Shown here: in pieces, positions 60,084 through 64,000 of the stretch | Layout: every line of letters starts with the position of its first letter | Position numbering within the stretch: position 1 is the first letter of the stretch | DNA from: Clostridia bacterium | GTDB taxonomy: Bacteria > Bacillota > Clostridia > Oscillospirales > Acutalibacteraceae | Reading direction: 5' to 3' | DNA: 64,000 bases | Assembly (NCBI GenBank): GCA_017466365.1 | Contig: JAFTUG010000007.1 | Span: forward strand, 112,095-176,094 | Position numbers and translations under genes: made by a program | The notes under the pieces: generated by a model | Database searches by the model: none | What the model saw: only the letters and a program-made list of their open reading frames with translations | Told to the model about the DNA's origin: nothing

Positions 60084-62360
60084 TTATAATTCAATTTCTG
60101 CATGTAAGCCGTCTTTTGTAAAAGCATAAAGGCGGATTTTTTCTGCATTCTTTCTGATATAAACAATCGCCTTGCCGTTAAATGTTGAACGGTAATTTTC
60201 AGCATAGCAGGTTAAATCATCGGGTTTTCCGTTTTCAATGCCGAGGATTTCACTGTCACCAATAAGCTGATAATAAATCACCTTATCGTCAGCCGAAGCG
60301 ATATTGCCGTTTCCGTCATGAAGTTCAGCCTCAAGCTGAACGCAATCGCCCTGACCTTCGCAGACGAAAAAGCTTATTTTTTCCGCCTTTTCGGGTGTGC
60401 AAAGCGTATCCGCGGTATCTCCTGCCCTTGCGGTAAGAATACCCGCTTCATAGGGGAATTCCCATGTAACTCTGCAGCCGTCTTTATCCGTAAGATTCTT
60501 TTCTCCGAGTGATTTTCCGTTTATGAAAAGCTCCGCTTTTCCGACATTTGTATAGCAGCTGACCGAAACGGTTTCGCCCTCATTTGCCGAATAAACAAAA
60601 TTATCCGACCATACGCTTGTTTTATCCTTTGCACCTCTTGATACAGCAATTTTTACAAAAGGTTCATCTGTCCATAATGCCTTACGCTGATAATAAAGAG
60701 GCTTTTCGTTGCCGCACAAATCAAGCATGCCTGCCTGCGAAATTCTTATAGGCCACCCCCTGCATTCTCCGAGAAAATCAACTCCCGTCCATAAAAACTG
60801 ACCGCAGATATAGTCGTTATCTCTTACGGCGTACCATGCATTTGGCGAGTGACTGTTTTCGCTTCCGAAAATGACCTTTTCCGGAAACAGCTTGTGATCC
60901 TGCTCGTAAAAATGCTCACGGTAATTATATCCTGCAACATCAAGAACATCGAAAAATCCCGTTTTGGTTGATAATTCCGGAAATGAAAGCGCAGAAAGCA
61001 CAGGTCTTGTATTATCAACGGCGTGAACTATATCAACAAGCCTCTTGGCAACCGTTGTAAGCCGCCTTGCATCAGGCTTTTTGTCGTCATATCTTCTCTC
61101 TTGCGCAGGCTTATTGGCATCGTTATTGCCTAAAACCTCATCAAATAAAGGAGTAACATACGGGTCATTAGGGTAATCTATCTCATTACCGATTGACCAA
61201 AGAATAACGCTCGGGTGATTTCTGTCACGAAACACCATAGCTTCAAGGTCCGCCTTATGCCACATCGGGAAATCCTCGGCATATCCGAAACGTTTAGGCG
61301 GATAGACGTTATGACCCTGCCACCATTTATTTTTTGCGCCCTCCCATTCATCAAATGCCTCATCCATAACAAGCAGACCGATTCTGTCGCACAAATCAAG
61401 CAAATCCGCTGACGGAGGATTATGAGCCGTTCTTAATGCGTTGCAGCCTGCCGCTTTGAATTTTTTCAGACGGCGTTCCCACACACATGCCGGCACAGCA
61501 GCACCCAACGCACCTGCATCATGGTGAACACAGACTCCTTTAAGCTTCATGTTGACACCGTTAAGGAAAAATCCCCTGTCGGCATCAAACTCCGCTATTC
61601 TAATACCAAAAGGTATGCATACTTCATCGGAAATCTCGTTGTTTTTGAGTGATAAACAGCGAAGATTATACATAAGCGGATTATCGGGAGACCACAAGTC
61701 TGCATCAGGCACTTCAACCTGATGCTTGCCGCATTCACCCGATGCAATGCACTCTGCAACATATTTTCCGTTCTTGTTTTCTACAACAAACTTTGCACCG
61801 TCACAATCAATTGTTTTATATTCAATGTCTACCAAAGCATTGCCATTTGAAATACCAGCGGTCGAAACAAAAACACCGTCTTTTTCAAAGCAACACATAT
61901 CGCATATTTCAAGTGTAACATCTCGGTATATCCCGCTTCCGGTAAACCAACGTGAATCAGCAACCTCATTGTGCTCAACGCTTACACTGATTACATTTTC
62001 ACCTTCACGGATAAATTCACTAATATCAAAGGTGAAAGATGAGTAACCGTAAGCCCAACCGCCAAGATAATTACTGTTTATCCAGACTTTGGAATGTTTA
62101 TAAATTCCACCGAAGGTCAGTCTGACTCTTTTTCCGCAAATTTTCTTGGAAAGCTCAAAATGCTTGCGATACCATGCAGTTCCTCCCGGCAAATAACCCG
62201 TTCCGCTTGCATTCGCTTTATCAAAAATATGTTCAACTGACCAATCATGGGGAAGGTTAACTATTCGCCATGCAGAATCATCATATCCCATGTAGTCAGC
62301 ACCTGATGTATTGCCAAGAAAAAATTTCCAATCGGAATTCAGATTCAAAACAGTACCCAT
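60084..62360 (-). CDS. GH2-family glycoside hydrolase (beta-galactosidase/glucuronidase-like)
   Basis: The 758-residue protein has the GH2 order: an N-terminal sugar-binding sandwich (GTAWYRKHFELSK; FGGIYKHSKVWINSNYLGG), an immunoglobulin-like middle, then the TIM barrel. NHPSVILWSIGNEID holds the acid/base Glu393, and IFGSENSHSPN is the likely nucleophile region. A C-terminal Ig-like domain (DUF4982-type) follows. It lacks a signal peptide, so it acts on imported oligosaccharides. Substrate specificity is not clear. It has GGAGG and its own promoter. Confidence 0.9.
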   Translation of the reverse strand: MGTVLNLNSDWKFFLGNTSGADYMGYDDSAWRIVNLPHDWSVEHIFDKANASGTGYLPGGTAWYRKHFELSKKICGKRVRLTFGGIYKHSKVWINSNYLGGWAYGYSSFTFDISEFIREGENVISVSVEHNEVADSRWFTGSGIYRDVTLEICDMCCFEKDGVFVSTAGISNGNALVDIEYKTIDCDGAKFVVENKNGKYVAECIASGECGKHQVEVPDADLWSPDNPLMYNLRCLSLKNNEISDEVCIPFGIRIAEFDADRGFFLNGVNMKLKGVCVHHDAGALGAAVPACVWERRLKKFKAAGCNALRTAHNPPSADLLDLCDRIGLLVMDEAFDEWEGAKNKWWQGHNVYPPKRFGYAEDFPMWHKADLEAMVFRDRNHPSVILWSIGNEIDYPNDPYVTPLFDEVLGNNDANKPAQERRYDDKKPDARRLTTVAKRLVDIVHAVDNTRPVLSALSFPELSTKTGFFDVLDVAGYNYREHFYEQDHKLFPEKVIFGSENSHSPNAWYAVRDNDYICGQFLWTGVDFLGECRGWPIRISQAGMLDLCGNEKPLYYQRKALWTDEPFVKIAVSRGAKDKTSVWSDNFVYSANEGETVSVSCYTNVGKAELFINGKSLGEKNLTDKDGCRVTWEFPYEAGILTARAGDTADTLCTPEKAEKISFFVCEGQGDCVQLEAELHDGNGNIASADDKVIYYQLIGDSEILGIENGKPDDLTCYAENYRSTFNGKAIVYIRKNAEKIRLYAFTKDGLHAEIEL

Positions 62361-62392
62361 AATATTCCCTCCGAACGAACTTGTCTTTTATG

Positions 62393-62421
62393 AGTATAGC
62401 ATGTTTTTTTAAAAGCTTCAA
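62393..62421 (-). promoter_or_regulatory. Promoter of the GH2 gene
   Basis: On the minus strand TTGAAG (62421-62416) and TATACT (62398-62393) are 17 bases apart, about 33 bases before the ATG. Confidence 0.6.
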
Positions 62422-62440
62422 TACCGTGAAATGTTTTTCA

Positions 62441-63508
62441 TTATTTATCAGATAAACCAGCTTTTCTTGCTGAATATGTCCCGAAGCATGCAATTCCGAC
62501 AAAAGCAGTCAGACTGACACCTGAAATAATTTTCTTATATTTTGTACCGTCAGATAATTTTACGGATTTTTCATCCTCTGTCTCCTGAATATTATCAGAA
62601 TCAGACGTAATTTCAACCGTCTCACTCTCGGTTACAAATGTAAAATCAGTAGTTTCAGAAAATGGAGTATCAATTACTTCAACAGGTTGTGTAATATAGA
62701 CTTGAGAGATAATAATTTCCTTTTCATGGTAATATACGGTAACATCGCCTTTAACAGGTTTCGGCGATTTCGTAGTATTATATGTTGTTTCATTCTTTGT
62801 TGAAGATTTTGTAGTTTTAATCTTGCCTGTATAACTGTAAGGCGGTGAAGTTTTTATTACAACAGTTTCCCTTGTTGTCTCCGTTGTAGTTCTGCTCGTT
62901 GTTTTCTTTTTGGTAGTTTCTTTTGTGGTTTTGATTTTTGTTGTTTTATAATCATAATCATCGTCAGTAAAACCAATAACTAAATTACCCGTTTCAACAT
63001 AATTTTCATTAATAACAGTAAAACGATAATTATTTGAATAGTAACCGTGAGAATCAATAAAACTTACGCAACCTTCAAAAGATTGAGGCAAACCGGATTT
63101 TAGACCTACCCTCACCTCACATGTTACACCATTGTTATCATCAATATAAATTGCTCCTTCAAAACTGAAAGGTTCGATATTATATTCAGAATATCCGTCA
63201 GCTGCAACAATTTTAAACGGAGAAGACTCTTCAACAGTTAAAGAAATCCCCGTCATCTGATTATCAGGAGTCAGTCCGGGCTCCGAAAACATAAAGCAAA
63301 AACAAACAGCACTGCTTTCATAATCAAATTTCACTTTAACAAGACCAAAATTAACACCGCAATTGCTTTCACCGTCAAGAAGCTTATATACCATAGCACC
63401 GTCCCATTCAACGCCGCCGTCATTACCGTCAATATTAAACGAGAAAGCAGAAAAGGCAATTGCAAAGGTGAAGATAATAAAGCAAAATGATGAAACCATT
63501 CTTTTCAT
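62441..63508 (-). CDS. Threonine-rich surface protein with C-terminal membrane anchor
   Basis: The 355-residue protein has a signal peptide (KRMVSSFCFIIFTFAIAFSAFSF), a beta-rich domain to about residue 185, a 55-residue Thr/Lys-rich low-complexity linker (TTKIKTTKETTKKKTTSRTT), an acidic segment, and a final hydrophobic helix (IISGVSLTAFVGIACFGTY) with a basic tail. No LPxTG sorting motif is present, so it is probably held by the helix. This is a stalked extracellular domain of unknown function. The ATG is preceded by AAGGAG. Confidence 0.72.
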   Translation of the reverse strand: MKRMVSSFCFIIFTFAIAFSAFSFNIDGNDGGVEWDGAMVYKLLDGESNCGVNFGLVKVKFDYESSAVCFCFMFSEPGLTPDNQMTGISLTVEESSPFKIVAADGYSEYNIEPFSFEGAIYIDDNNGVTCEVRVGLKSGLPQSFEGCVSFIDSHGYYSNNYRFTVINENYVETGNLVIGFTDDDYDYKTTKIKTTKETTKKKTTSRTTTETTRETVVIKTSPPYSYTGKIKTTKSSTKNETTYNTTKSPKPVKGDVTVYYHEKEIIISQVYITQPVEVIDTPFSETTDFTFVTESETVEITSDSDNIQETEDEKSVKLSDGTKYKKIISGVSLTAFVGIACFGTYSARKAGLSDK

Positions 63509-63611
63509 AATTTATAACTCCTTAAAAAAGACTCTCGTATATAAATGACAGAAAATTCGATTTGTTACATCAAAAAACAAAATTTTTCTACAAAATTTAA
63601 TAATTTAAATA

Positions 63612-63641
63612 TAAAACAAAAAAACCGTCTCAAAGAGACGG
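63612..63641 (-). terminator. Terminator of the rRNA operon
   Basis: CCGTCTC (63625-63631) pairs with GAGACGG (63635-63641) and is followed on the minus strand by seven T residues. A second small hairpin (CAGGGT/ACCCTG, 63654-63669) lies upstream of it in the transcript. Confidence 0.9.
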
Positions 63642-63718
63642 CTGTGTGCATATCAGGGTTTGCACCCTGAAAACTGAACAAAGAATAGATAAAAGAAAGT
63701 AAAGTGAACTAGATTAAT

Positions 63719-64000
<282 letters not shown>

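Noticed and set aside
62441-63508. Sortase-anchored surface protein
   Set aside because: The C-terminus has a hydrophobic helix and a basic tail but no LPxTG-like motif before it.

Overview
The window looks like a chromosomal segment of an anaerobic, endospore-forming member of the Bacillota, most likely a Clostridia lineage of the Oscillospirales/Ruminococcaceae kind. The reasons are a moderate-to-low GC content, a forespore sigma factor gene (sigG), AGGAGG-type ribosome binding sites, frequent TTG starts, housekeeping-type -35/-10 promoters, a clostridial-style 23S rRNA 3' end, and secreted glycoside hydrolases. The lineage is inference; no database search was possible. I saw no transposase, phage gene, tRNA or CRISPR array.

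Layout. (1) 1-11001: a partial SIS-domain gene on the minus strand, then a plus-strand operon (malQ, a YnbB-like PLP enzyme, DUF2461, phosphohexomutase, three tandem endonuclease/exonuclease/phosphatase-family proteins), a membrane M28 peptidase and a secreted PHP-domain phosphoesterase. (2) 11055-15095: a spermidine/putrescine ABC operon (potABCD) on the minus strand. (3) 15388-23216: sigG, then minus-strand genes for a secreted metallophosphoesterase, a YhhN-type lysoplasmalogenase, a GNAT acetyltransferase, two M42 aminopeptidases, galactokinase and a TVP38/VTT membrane protein. (4) 23357-24304: a D-2-hydroxyacid dehydrogenase.

(5) 24309-47704 is the striking part. It encodes eight cobalamin-binding-type radical SAM proteins. 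Around them lie heptose-activation genes (HddA kinase; a fused nucleotidyltransferase/HAD phosphatase resembling HddC-GmhB), a cupin, a CrtI-like FAD oxidoreductase, a flavin/[2Fe-2S] reductase-like protein, a family 2 glycosyltransferase, an SDR epimerase and a multi-pass membrane protein. Six of the radical SAM proteins (641-644 aa) form two subclasses that alternate strictly along the DNA. The other two (about 610 aa) are a distinct class with a CX4CX2C cluster motif. My working model is a pathway that makes a GDP-heptose-type sugar, or a lipid-linked glycan carrying it, and modifies it through several radical steps (C-methylation, dehydration, epimerisation or cyclisation), with the two redox proteins acting in supply or tailoring. 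The product is unknown.

(6) 47753-64000: a multi-pass membrane protein, an amino-acid ABC importer, an RluA pseudouridine synthase, a secreted unknown protein and a lipoprotein, secreted GH39-like and GH30 hydrolases, an sdpR-sdpI operon with a recognisable operator plus YhcH and YbjQ genes, a GH2 enzyme, a threonine-rich surface protein, and the 3' end of a 23S rRNA gene transcribed leftward. Most convergent gene pairs are separated by clear bidirectional terminators. No gene-free stretch exceeds 300 bases; the longest, 15096-15387, holds the pot promoter and the sigG leader.
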